Shown in pieces: positions 42,690 to 49,701 of a DNA stretch of 64,000 nt. Source of the stretch: Sphingobium limneticum (GTDB lineage Bacteria; Pseudomonadota; Alphaproteobacteria; Sphingomonadales; Sphingomonadaceae). Numbering within the stretch: position 1 is the first letter of the stretch; every line of letters begins with the position of its first letter. The position numbers and the translations under genes are program-made. The notes under the pieces are model-generated. The model had not been told where the DNA came from and did no database searches. It saw only the letters and a program-made list of their open reading frames with translations. Location: assembly GCF_008710155.1 (NCBI RefSeq), contig NZ_VYPZ01000006.1, forward strand, positions 62,001 to 126,000, in the 5' to 3' direction.

Positions 42690-43805
42690 ATGTCCGACGC
42701 GCCCGAAAATAATGCCCGCCTGATCTGGAGCCGCTATTACAGCGCCTTCATCCCCGCCGGCCCGGCCGGCCCCGGCCTGTTCGACCGGCTGAAGGCGGCC
42801 AGCGGCGCGATCGGCGGCATCGCCATTACCGCCATGCTGTGCGGGTTGATGCTGGGCAATGGCCTGGCCCACCCCCTGCTCGTCGCCCCGATGGGCGCGT
42901 CGGCCGTGCTGCTCTTCGCCGTGCCGGCCAGCCCGCTGGCGCAACCCTGGCCCGTATTGGGTGGCAACGTCATTTCCGCGCTGGTCGGCATCTTCGTGGC
43001 AAAGGCCGTGCCCGATCAAACCATCGCCGCCGCACTGGCCGTGGGCGCGGCGATCGCCGTCATGTCGCTGCTACGCTGCCTCCATCCGCCCGGCGGCGCG
43101 GTCGCGCTGTCCGCTGCGCTCGGGGTGAAGGGCGTGGCGAGCAGCTATATGTTCGCGCTGGTGCCGGTTGGCGTGAACACGCTGCTCCTGCTGATCGTCG
43201 CCATCCTCTTCCACCGGATCGCCGGCCATAATTACCCCCATGTCGCGCCGAAGGCGCCCACGCCCCACGGCACCGCCGATCCCGCCCCGCTGCTGCGCGC
43301 CGGTCCCAGCGATCAGGATATGGCCGACGCGCTGAAGGGCTATGGCGACGCACTGGACGTGGATCAGGCGGACCTGCGCCAGTTGCTGGCCGACGCCGAA
43401 CTGCGCGCGGCGGAACGGCTGCACGGCAGCGTGCCCTGCGCGGAAATCATGTCGCGCGACGTCATCCATGTCCCCGCCAGCCAGCCCATGGCGCAGGTAC
43501 GCGCGCTGATGCAGGATCGCGCGTTACTGTCGCTGCCGGTGCTGGACGATGCCGGTCGTGTGCAGGGCATCATCGGCGCGCTCGACCTGACGCGGGACGG
43601 GCAGAGTGCCGGCGACATCGCCCGCCGCGCGCTGCTGGTCCACGCCGACACTCCGGTCGCCCGGCTCATCGCCCCCTTGAGCAGCGGCACGCGCCACGCG
43701 GCGATCGTGGTAGATACCGATCATCGCTTGCTAGGACTGGTGACGCAGACCGACCTGCTGGCATCGCTGGCGCTGCGCACTGACAGGCCAACCGGACTGG
43801 GCTGA
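42690..43805 (+). CDS. HPP-family membrane protein with CBS domain pair
   Basis: Residues 1 to about 190 form a four-segment membrane module with the HPP-family blocks GNGLAHPLLVAPMGASAVLLF, NPLAQPWPVLGGN-like sequence and RCLHPPGGAVAL, the HPP motif that names the family. Residues from about 250 carry two CBS motifs (EIMSRDVIHVPASQPMAQVRALM and the matching second repeat), which typically bind adenosyl ligands. HPP proteins have been linked to nitrite transport in plants and cyanobacteria. Start ATG 42690 fits MSDAPENN; an in-frame TTG upstream is not supported. Confidence 0.88.
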   Translation: MSDAPENNARLIWSRYYSAFIPAGPAGPGLFDRLKAASGAIGGIAITAMLCGLMLGNGLAHPLLVAPMGASAVLLFAVPASPLAQPWPVLGGNVISALVGIFVAKAVPDQTIAAALAVGAAIAVMSLLRCLHPPGGAVALSAALGVKGVASSYMFALVPVGVNTLLLLIVAILFHRIAGHNYPHVAPKAPTPHGTADPAPLLRAGPSDQDMADALKGYGDALDVDQADLRQLLADAELRAAERLHGSVPCAEIMSRDVIHVPASQPMAQVRALMQDRALLSLPVLDDAGRVQGIIGALDLTRDGQSAGDIARRALLVHADTPVARLIAPLSSGTRHAAIVVDTDHRLLGLVTQTDLLASLALRTDRPTGLG

Positions 43806-43864
43806 GGAGCCATTTCCAATTTTTTTGGGGTGGCATGAACGGTCGCGCATGGCAGGATCAGTCC

Positions 43865-44686
43865 ATGACCGACATTTCGCAACTCAATGAAAATGAACGT
43901 GAGATATTGCGGCTGCTGGCGCAGGGGCATACCGCCAAAAGTATCGCCAGCGTGACCGGAAGGTCCGTCAGTTCCGTCAACGAACGATTGCGCGAAGCCC
44001 GGCGCAAGACCGGCATCGGCAGCAGCCGAACATTGTCCCGCACATTTGTGACCCAAGAAAATCGGGACAATATTATCGGAGTGGACGATGGCGAACAGCC
44101 AGCGCCAGAACTGCCCGAAGCAGCCGGACCATCCCGGTCCGTCCTGTTTCGAGGAGTTGCCATGACCATCATCGCCGCCATAGCCCTGGCCGCCGGAGCC
44201 TATCTGCTCCAGAGCGCATCGCCTGTGCAACAATTACCGGATCAAAAGGATTGGTCCGATCCTGCAAAGGCCGACCCGCTGCTGTCAGGTTCCTATTCCG
44301 GCCCTTTGCCATCACAACGCTACGCCATGCTGCGCGCAGAAAAACGAGATGCGGTCTGGGCTGACGCGACAGAAAGGGCGCTGATCGCCCGCTATGCGAT
44401 CCTGTTGCGCAAATATGGTGTGCGCCAGCCCGTCCGCGCACTTTGTGGCGAAACGACGTGCGAGATTGCTATGAAGCTTAACCTGTCGTTACGAAAGACG
44501 GCGAAATTGACCAATGAGTTACAGGGCCGGGAACTGGCTGATTCGCTCGCCAAGATCGGATTGATGGGCGATTCTGCCAGTTTTGGCGGACCAGACAAGA
44601 GCTATGTCCACTCCTCCTACTGGCTACGCAAGCCTCGGCTCAACGCTGCTCCATCACCGATAGGTCAGGCCCCGGAATCGCGCTGA
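43865..44686 (+). CDS. Membrane-anchored LuxR-type HTH protein
   Basis: Predicted transcription factor of 273 residues with an unusual layout. Residues 5-60 form a LuxR/GerE helix-turn-helix (NENEREILRLLAQGHTAKSI, then TGRSVSSVNERLREAR). There is no receiver or autoinducer domain. Residues 97-115 are a single membrane segment, and 116-273 would be periplasmic. The outer part has a CxxxxC pair (CGETTC at 194-199) and ends without a recognised family. This resembles transmembrane one-component regulators of the ToxR/CadC type, but with a LuxR HTH. What it senses is unknown. It is not in an obvious operon. Confidence 0.82.
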   Translation: MTDISQLNENEREILRLLAQGHTAKSIASVTGRSVSSVNERLREARRKTGIGSSRTLSRTFVTQENRDNIIGVDDGEQPAPELPEAAGPSRSVLFRGVAMTIIAAIALAAGAYLLQSASPVQQLPDQKDWSDPAKADPLLSGSYSGPLPSQRYAMLRAEKRDAVWADATERALIARYAILLRKYGVRQPVRALCGETTCEIAMKLNLSLRKTAKLTNELQGRELADSLAKIGLMGDSASFGGPDKSYVHSSYWLRKPRLNAAPSPIGQAPESR

Positions 44687-44843
44687 TCGCGACATTGCCG
44701 AACATCACCAGCCCTGCAACGATCATCAGCGCGCCACGCTTGCGGTCGCCTTTCTTCGCGATCGCATAAATGCCGCCGCCTGTGAGCAGAGCGCCGCCAA
44801 GCATCAATATGGATAAAATCGTGCCAGCCATGGGAGATGCCAT
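44640..44843 (-). CDS. Small two-TM membrane protein of unknown function
   Basis: A 67-residue hydrophobic protein with two membrane segments (TILSILMLGGALLTGGGIYAI and ALMIVAGLVMFGNVAISAI) separated by a KKGDRKRG basic loop, which predicts a cytoplasmic loop. The 3' end overlaps the convergent regulator gene by 47 bases. ATG 44843 or 44831 are both possible and no clear ribosome-binding site distinguishes them. Confidence 0.55.
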   Translation of the reverse strand: MASPMAGTILSILMLGGALLTGGGIYAIAKKGDRKRGALMIVAGLVMFGNVAISAIPGPDLSVMEQR

Positions 44844-44950
44844 AAGCGGCAAGCTGGACGGTGGCAATTGCCTGCCGCTCCCCCTATGAGGCGCGCAGAA
44901 ACGAATCACCCATCGGTGAAGGCCCCCATCCGGGAAGGAACGCTTCTCAC

Positions 44951-45388
44951 ATGAAAATCGCCATCGCTTCCGACCATGCCGCCGTCGACCTGAAGGCGGA
45001 ACTCGCCCAATGGCTGCGCGATGAAGGGCATGACGTCGACGATCTGGGTCCGGCGACTGCTGACCGCGTCGATTATCCCGATTTTGGTTACAAACTCGCG
45101 ACGGCCGTGGCGTCGGGCGCGGCGGAGCGCGGCATCGCGATCTGCGGATCGGGCATCGGCATTTCGATCGCGGTCAATCGCAACCCCGCCTGCCGCTGCG
45201 CATTGGTGGGCGAGCCGCTGTCGGCCGCCCTGTCGCGCGAGCATAATGACGCCAACGTCCTGGCCCTGGGCGCCCGCCTGACCGGCGTGGACATGGCCAA
45301 GGCCTGCGTCACCGCTTTCCTTACCACCGATTTCGGCGGTGGCCGCCATGCCGGCCGCGTCGAGAAGCTCTCCCAGCCCGCGCTCTGA
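44951..45388 (+). CDS. rpiB: Ribose-5-phosphate isomerase B
   Basis: Pentose-phosphate isomerase of the LacA/RpiB family, 145 residues. [10 protein letters not shown] at the N-terminus, YPDFGYKLA, the catalytic cysteine in [17 protein letters not shown] and [12 protein letters not shown] are all present. It lies 11 bases before glyA, so rpiB-glyA-nrdR reads as one locus, as in many alphaproteobacteria. ATG 44951 is the first codon of the conserved strand. Confidence 0.95.
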   Translation: MKIAIASDHAAVDLKAELAQWLRDEGHDVDDLGPATADRVDYPDFGYKLATAVASGAAERGIAICGSGIGISIAVNRNPACRCALVGEPLSAALSREHNDANVLALGARLTGVDMAKACVTAFLTTDFGGGRHAGRVEKLSQPAL

Positions 45389-45399
45389 AAGGATCTTTG

Positions 45400-46698
45400 A
45401 TGAGCACCGACACCCTTTCCCCCATCCGTCAGGCCGGCTTCTTCAGCGAAGACCTCGCCAGTGCCGATCCCGAAATCTTCGGCGCGATCGGCAATGAGCT
45501 GAAGCGCCAGCAGGACAAGATCGAACTGATCGCGTCCGAGAACATCGTGTCGAAGGCCGTGCTGGAAGCCGCCGGCTCGATCTTCACCAACAAGTACGCG
45601 GAAGGCTATCCGGGCAAGCGCTATTATGGCGGCTGCGAATATGCCGACGTCGTGGAAACGCTGGCGATCGAACGCGCCAAGGAGCTGTTCGGCGCGCAGT
45701 TCGCCAACGTCCAGCCCAATAGCGGCAGCCAGATGAACCAGGCCGTGTTCCTGGCGCTGCTTCAGCCGGGCGACGTCTTCATGGGCCTCGACCTGTCGTC
45801 GGGCGGCCACCTTACCCACGGGTCGCCGGTCAACATGAGCGGCAAATGGTTCAAGCCCGTCGCCTATGGCGTGCGCCCGGACGATCACACCATCGACATG
45901 GACGAAGTCGCCCGCATCGCGCGCGAAAACAAGCCAAAGCTGATCATCTGCGGCGGCACCGCCTATTCGCGGGTCTGGGACTTCAAGCGCTTCCGCGAAA
46001 TCGCTGATGAAGTAGGCGCGTACCTGCTGGCCGATATGTCGCACTTCTCCGGCCTGGTCGCTGGCGGCGCGCATCCCTCGCCGGTGCCTTATGCCCATGT
46101 CACCACCACCACGACACACAAGTCGCTGCGCGGTCCGCGTTCGGGCATCATTCTGTCCAATGACGAAGCGATCGCCAAGAAGCTGAACAGCGCGATCTTC
46201 CCCGGCCTTCAGGGCGGCCCGCTGATGCACATCATCGCGGCCAAGGCTGTGGCTTTCAAGGAAGCGCTGACGCCGGAATTCAAGGCTTACGCGCATCAGG
46301 TCGTCGCCAACGCCCGCGCGCTGGCCGAAACGCTGGCCGATGCCGGCCTGTCGATCGTGTCGGGCGGTACCGACAATCACCTGCTGCTGGTCGACCTGCG
46401 CCCCAAGAACACCACCGGCAAGGCTGCGGAAAAGGCGCTGGATCGCGCCTACATCACCTGCAACAAGAACAACGTGCCGTTCGACACGGCCAGCCCATTC
46501 GTGACGTCGGGCGTTCGCCTGGGCACCCCGGCCGGCACCACGCGCGGCTTCCGTGAGGAAGAATTCCGCGAAATCGGCCGCCTGATCGCCGAAGTCGTAG
46601 AGGGCCTCAACCGCAATGGCGACGAAGGTGACGGCCAGGTCGAGCAGCATGTCCGCGAAAAGGTGCTGGGCCTGACGGCGCGCTTCCCGATCTACTAA
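45400..46698 (+). CDS. glyA: Serine hydroxymethyltransferase
   Basis: PLP enzyme that converts serine and tetrahydrofolate to glycine and methylene-THF. The 432 residues contain [37 protein letters not shown], the PLP lysine in [14 protein letters not shown] and [22 protein letters not shown] about eight bases upstream selects ATG 45400 over the TTG three bases earlier. A strong terminator follows, before nrdR. Confidence 0.98.
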   Translation: MSTDTLSPIRQAGFFSEDLASADPEIFGAIGNELKRQQDKIELIASENIVSKAVLEAAGSIFTNKYAEGYPGKRYYGGCEYADVVETLAIERAKELFGAQFANVQPNSGSQMNQAVFLALLQPGDVFMGLDLSSGGHLTHGSPVNMSGKWFKPVAYGVRPDDHTIDMDEVARIARENKPKLIICGGTAYSRVWDFKRFREIADEVGAYLLADMSHFSGLVAGGAHPSPVPYAHVTTTTTHKSLRGPRSGIILSNDEAIAKKLNSAIFPGLQGGPLMHIIAAKAVAFKEALTPEFKAYAHQVVANARALAETLADAGLSIVSGGTDNHLLLVDLRPKNTTGKAAEKALDRAYITCNKNNVPFDTASPFVTSGVRLGTPAGTTRGFREEEFREIGRLIAEVVEGLNRNGDEGDGQVEQHVREKVLGLTARFPIY

Positions 46699-46706
46699 AG
46701 ACTATC

Positions 46707-46773
46707 AAAGCCCCTCCCGATCGGGTTTGAAGGAGGCAGCGCCTCGATCCAACCCGATCGGGAGGGGCTTTTA
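46707..46773 (+). terminator. Strong Rho-independent terminator after glyA
   Basis: The stem AAGCCCCTCCCGATCGGGTT pairs with its exact complement AACCCGATCGGGAGGGGCTT across a 21-base loop, followed by TTATTT. It lies 9 bases after the glyA stop, so nrdR must have its own promoter or be read through. Confidence 0.9.
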
Positions 46774-46788
46774 TTTGCGGAGAATATG

Positions 46789-47250
46789 ATGCGCTGCCCT
46801 TTCTGCGCCCATGAAGACAGCCAGGTGAAGGACAGCCGGCCGACGGAAGATGGCAACGCCATCCGCCGTCGCCGCCAGTGCGAAGCCTGCGCCGCACGCT
46901 TCACCACTTTCGAGCGCATCCAGTTGCGCGACATCTGGGTGGTGAAGAGCGAGGGCCGCAAGGAAGCGTTCGAGCGCGACAAGCTGGCCCGCTCCATCGG
47001 CATCGCCTGCCGCAAGCGCCCGATCGACCCCAGCCGCCTGGAAAAGCTGATCTCCGGCATCCAGCGCCAGCTGGAAACGAGCGGCGACAGCGAAGTCCCC
47101 GCCCGCGCGATCGGCGAGATGGTGATGGAAGGGCTCAAACGCCTCGACAGCGTGGCCTATATCCGCTTCGCCAGCGTCTATAAGGACTTCACCGACGCCA
47201 AGGATTTCGAGGAATTCGCCAGCACGGTAAAGGAAGTCGGGCGGGAATAG
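46789..47250 (+). CDS. nrdR: Transcriptional repressor NrdR
   Basis: Zinc-ribbon and ATP-cone repressor of ribonucleotide reductase genes, 153 residues. [20 protein letters not shown] gives the first CxxC, and [12 protein letters not shown] the second. The ATP-cone covers about residues 49-139. GGAG lies six bases before ATG 46789 and only three before ATG 46786, so the former is chosen. nrdR next to glyA and rpiB is a common order. No NrdR boxes are found near it. Confidence 0.96.
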   Translation: MRCPFCAHEDSQVKDSRPTEDGNAIRRRRQCEACAARFTTFERIQLRDIWVVKSEGRKEAFERDKLARSIGIACRKRPIDPSRLEKLISGIQRQLETSGDSEVPARAIGEMVMEGLKRLDSVAYIRFASVYKDFTDAKDFEEFASTVKEVGRE

Positions 47251-47261
47251 CAGCTCCACTT

Positions 47262-47367
47262 CCCCGTTCGGTTCGAACTTGTCGAAAACCCAACAAAACG
47301 GCAATGTTTGAGAAAGCGCCTATCTGGCCTAACTCAAAATCCGTTCAGTTCGAGCCTGTCGAAAACC
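47262..47367. repeat. Two direct half-copies of a CCGTTC-GTTCGA repeat before the GIY-YIG gene
   Basis: CCCGTTCGGTTCGAACTTGT at 47263 and CCGTTCAGTTCGAGCCTGTC at 47341 each continue into CGAAAACC. They share about 80 percent of positions and are 78 bases apart in the same orientation. The same unit appears inverted after the GIY-YIG coding part. Confidence 0.75.
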
Positions 47368-47376
47368 ATACGCACC

Positions 47377-48471
47377 ATGAGTTTCTGGATCTACATCCTT
47401 CGCTGCTCCGACGGCACATATTATACCGGACATACGGACGATCTGGAGCGGCGCATCGCCCAACATCAGATGGGCGAACTGCCGGGATATACGCATGATC
47501 GCCGTCCGGTGGAATTAGTGTTCAGCGAGACTTTCACGGATCGGATCGATGCTCTGGAACGGGAGCGACAGGTAAAAGATTGGTCGCGCAAGAAGAAAGA
47601 GGCGCTGATCCGGGGCGACTGGAACGCAGTCTCTGACGCTGCCCGTTCTCGACCACGGGTCTCGACTACGCTCGACCCTGGCTCGAACCGAACGGGAAGG
47701 CTAGAGGCTCAGCCCCTACTCAGGACGAACGGTGATAATGTGATAGAAGAAAATTCCCCCCTCCCCCCCGTCATCATCCTCGTCCGCCCGCAACTGGGCG
47801 AGAATATCGGGAAGGCCGCGCGCGCGATGCTGAATTTCGGGCTGACCGAAATGCGGCTGGTCACGCCACGCGATGGCTGGCCCAATCCCGATGCCGGCCC
47901 GGCAGCCGCCGGCGCGGACTTCATCCTGGACAAGGCACAGGTCTATGAGACGCTGGCCGATGCGGTCGCGGACTGCGCCCATGTCTATGCTACCACGGTG
48001 CGCAAGCGCGGTGTGACCAAACCAGTCGTGACGCCCGAGGAAGCCGCCCGCGAAATCCATGCCGCGCAGGGCCGCTGCGCCTATGTCTTCGGGCCGGAAC
48101 GATCGGGGCTGGAGACGGAGGATGTCGCGGTCGCCCGCAAGATCCTGACCGTGCCGATCAATCCGGAATTCGGGTCGTTGAACCTGGCGCAGGCGGTGAT
48201 CCTGTGCGCCTATGAATGGTCGAAAAATGCTGACCTCAAGCAGCCGACCATCACCGACCTTGGCGAACCCGCGCCGCAGGTGGAACTGGAAGGGATGATC
48301 GACCAGCTCAACACGCTGCTGGAAAAGGTCGGCTATTTCTTCCCGCCCGACCGCGCGCCAGCGACCAAGCTGACGCTGCGCAACCTGCTGACCAAGCCAG
48401 GCTGGAACCATCTGGAAGTGCGGACCCTGCGCGGCGTCCTGTCGCATTTGAACCGACCGCGGGAGCGTTAA
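47377..48471 (+). CDS. GIY-YIG nuclease domain in frame with TrmJ-like tRNA methyltransferase
   Basis: One uninterrupted frame of 364 codons. Residues 1 to about 85 form a single-domain GIY-YIG nuclease of the COG2827/UPF0213 type: FWIYILRCSDGTYYTGHTDD holds the GIY...YIG-like tyrosines (YIL and YTG), followed by the conserved RRIAQHQ arginine region and QVKDWSRKKKEALIRGDW. Residues about 88-120 are translated palindromic repeat (SRPRVSTTLDPGSNRTG). Residues about 130-364 form a SPOUT methyltransferase matching TrmJ. ATG 47377 begins the nuclease; an upstream in-frame TTG is not plausible. Either a real fusion protein is made, or two products are made with an internal start near 47740. The nuclease target is unknown. 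Confidence 0.75.
   Translation: MSFWIYILRCSDGTYYTGHTDDLERRIAQHQMGELPGYTHDRRPVELVFSETFTDRIDALERERQVKDWSRKKKEALIRGDWNAVSDAARSRPRVSTTLDPGSNRTGRLEAQPLLRTNGDNVIEENSPLPPVIILVRPQLGENIGKAARAMLNFGLTEMRLVTPRDGWPNPDAGPAAAGADFILDKAQVYETLADAVADCAHVYATTVRKRGVTKPVVTPEEAAREIHAAQGRCAYVFGPERSGLETEDVAVARKILTVPINPEFGSLNLAQAVILCAYEWSKNADLKQPTITDLGEPAPQVELEGMIDQLNTLLEKVGYFFPPDRAPATKLTLRNLLTKPGWNHLEVRTLRGVLSHLNRPRER
47642..47696. repeat. Palindromic repeat at the GIY-YIG/TrmJ junction
   Basis: CCCGTTCTCGA at the left and TCGAACCGAACGGG at the right, with inner GACCACGGG and GGGTC-type segments, make an imperfect hairpin. The right arm (CTCGAACCGAACGGG, 47682-47696) is the inverse of the unit at 47263 before the GIY-YIG gene (14 of 15 bases). 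The element lies inside the open reading frame. Confidence 0.8.
47740..48471 (+). CDS. trmJ: tRNA (cytidine/uridine-2'-O-)-methyltransferase TrmJ, alternative internal start
   Basis: SPOUT-class enzyme that methylates tRNA position 32. From GTG 47740 the product is 243 residues, close to stand-alone TrmJ. The domain has PVIILVRPQLGENIGKAARAMLNFGLTEMRLV at its start, CAYVFGPERSGLETEDVAVA and PEFGSLNLAQAVILCAYEW, which together form the trefoil knot and SAM site. The GTG is in the same frame as the upstream nuclease ORF, so it is uncertain whether TrmJ is initiated here or made as a fusion; no strong ribosome-binding site is visible before it. Confidence 0.75.
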   Translation: MIEENSPLPPVIILVRPQLGENIGKAARAMLNFGLTEMRLVTPRDGWPNPDAGPAAAGADFILDKAQVYETLADAVADCAHVYATTVRKRGVTKPVVTPEEAAREIHAAQGRCAYVFGPERSGLETEDVAVARKILTVPINPEFGSLNLAQAVILCAYEWSKNADLKQPTITDLGEPAPQVELEGMIDQLNTLLEKVGYFFPPDRAPATKLTLRNLLTKPGWNHLEVRTLRGVLSHLNRPRER

Positions 48472-48764
48472 CCCCGCGTCCGGTCAAACTCCGCCATTTC
48501 ATAAGCGATCGACGTTTCGACCAGTTCTTCCCACATACCCGCGATCAGGTCGCACGGCACGCCCAACGCTTCCGCCTCTGCACAGGCATTGGCGATCACC
48601 TCCGCCTTGCGCGCTTCATCCCGCACGGCGCTGCGGTCCGGCTTGATCCGGGCGGCGGCGCGCATATGGGCGAAGCGCTGGGCCAGCAGGGCGACGATCT
48701 GCCGATCGAGATTGTCGACGCCGGCGCGCACCTGCGCCATGGTGGAGTAGCCTTCTGGGTTCAT
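48468..48764 (-). CDS. Chorismate mutase (AroQ/AroH-type helical fold)
   Basis: All-helical protein of 98 residues. VRAGVDNLDRQIVALLAQRFAHMRAAARIK has the conserved Arg and Lys pattern of the AroQ class and PchB-like isochorismate pyruvate lyases, and VRDEARKAEVI is the second signature. Its usual role is conversion of chorismate to prephenate for Phe/Tyr. ATG 48764 is chosen because the conserved first helix begins soon after. The 3' end overlaps the trmJ stop by four bases. Confidence 0.88.
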   Translation of the reverse strand: MNPEGYSTMAQVRAGVDNLDRQIVALLAQRFAHMRAAARIKPDRSAVRDEARKAEVIANACAEAEALGVPCDLIAGMWEELVETSIAYEMAEFDRTRG

Positions 48765-48815
48765 GCCTGCCCGATTAAGCCGCCCCGCGCGCCGTGTCGA
48801 GGCCAGTATGAAGGG

Positions 48816-48844
48816 TTGACATCCTACTGTCATCTGGTCATAGG
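48816..48844 (+). promoter_or_regulatory. Candidate promoter of rpsD
   Basis: TTGACA (48816-48821) is followed by 17 bases and CATAGG. The -10 is poor but the -35 is perfect. It implies a leader of about 100 bases before the rpsD start, in which S4 or other control could act. Confidence 0.4.
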
Positions 48845-48953
48845 CGCGCCTTCGCAATTGGCTCCGCATCCCGGTGAAGCGGTGGCCCTGCCCCTGAAAA
48901 CGGACGTAGGCGATACCGGGGACAACGTTAGACGCAATTATTAGGAATTATCT

Positions 48954-49568
48954 ATGACGAAGCGCACCAGCGCCAAGTATAAGCTCGACCGTCGCATGGG
49001 CGAGAATATCTGGGGCCGTCCCAAGTCGCCTGTCAACAAGCGCGAATATGGTCCCGGTCAGCACGGCCAGCGCCGCAAGGGCAAGATGTCGGACTACGGC
49101 ATCCAGCTGCGCGCCAAGCAGAAGCTGAAGGGCTATTACGGCGACATCACCGAAAAGCAGTTCAAGAAGAACTATTTCGAAGCCAGCCGTATGAAGGGCG
49201 ACACCGGCCAGAACCTGATCGGTCTGCTGGAGCGCCGCCTGGACGCCGTCGTGTACCGCGCCAAGTTCGCGCCGACCATCTTCTCGGCCCGTCAGATCGT
49301 GTCGCACGGCCACATCTATGTGAACGGTGTGAAGTGCAACATCGCCTCGCGTCTGGTGAAGCCGGGCGACGAAATCACCTTGGGCAAGAAGGCGCAGGAA
49401 ATGGCGCTGGTTCTGGAAGCACAGAGCCTGCCCGAGCGTGACATCCCCGACTACGTCGCCCCCGACGGCGCCGCCAAGGTCAGCTATGTCCGCGTGCCGA
49501 CGCTGGACGAAGTGCCTTACCCGGTGAAGATGGAACCGAATCTGGTCGTCGAATTCTATTCGCGCTAA
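48954..49568 (+). CDS. rpsD: 30S ribosomal protein S4
   Basis: Primary 16S rRNA-binding protein, 204 residues, the full family length. [43 protein letters not shown] is the zinc-free alphaproteobacterial N-terminus, and the S4 domain ([15 protein letters not shown]...SHGHIYVNG) follows. The gene is alone, outside the alpha operon, as in most Alphaproteobacteria. AGGAA precedes the ATG by about 8 bases. Confidence 0.98.
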   Translation: MTKRTSAKYKLDRRMGENIWGRPKSPVNKREYGPGQHGQRRKGKMSDYGIQLRAKQKLKGYYGDITEKQFKKNYFEASRMKGDTGQNLIGLLERRLDAVVYRAKFAPTIFSARQIVSHGHIYVNGVKCNIASRLVKPGDEITLGKKAQEMALVLEAQSLPERDIPDYVAPDGAAKVSYVRVPTLDEVPYPVKMEPNLVVEFYSR

Positions 49569-49591
49569 TCGGTTTTCCGATCCCAGTTACG

Positions 49592-49625
49592 AAAAAGGGC
49601 GGCCCCGCAAGGAGCCGCCCTTTTT
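49592..49625 (+). terminator. Rho-independent terminator after rpsD
   Basis: AAAAAGGGCGGC pairs with GCCGCCCTTTTT around a ten-base loop, followed by CTTTT. It lies about 24 bases after the stop. Confidence 0.92.
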
Positions 49626-49701
49626 CTTTTGCGCAACATTCTTGCGCCCCTTTCGCCCCAGTGGCATCACCCGCGCATTCGTAAAACAAAGGGGTCATCC
49701 C

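Noticed and set aside
45389..45399. Riboswitch (glycine, SAM or THF type) upstream of glyA
   Set aside because: Only 11 bases separate rpiB from glyA, and no conserved aptamer pattern is visible before rpiB either.
45088..46650. Open frame of 520 codons opposite rpiB and glyA
   Set aside because: It spans two real genes on the other strand and shows no protein signature.
47308..47376. TTG start for the GIY-YIG gene at 47308
   Set aside because: The extra 23 residues would be translated repeat DNA; ATG 47377 starts at the conserved MSFWIYIL strand.
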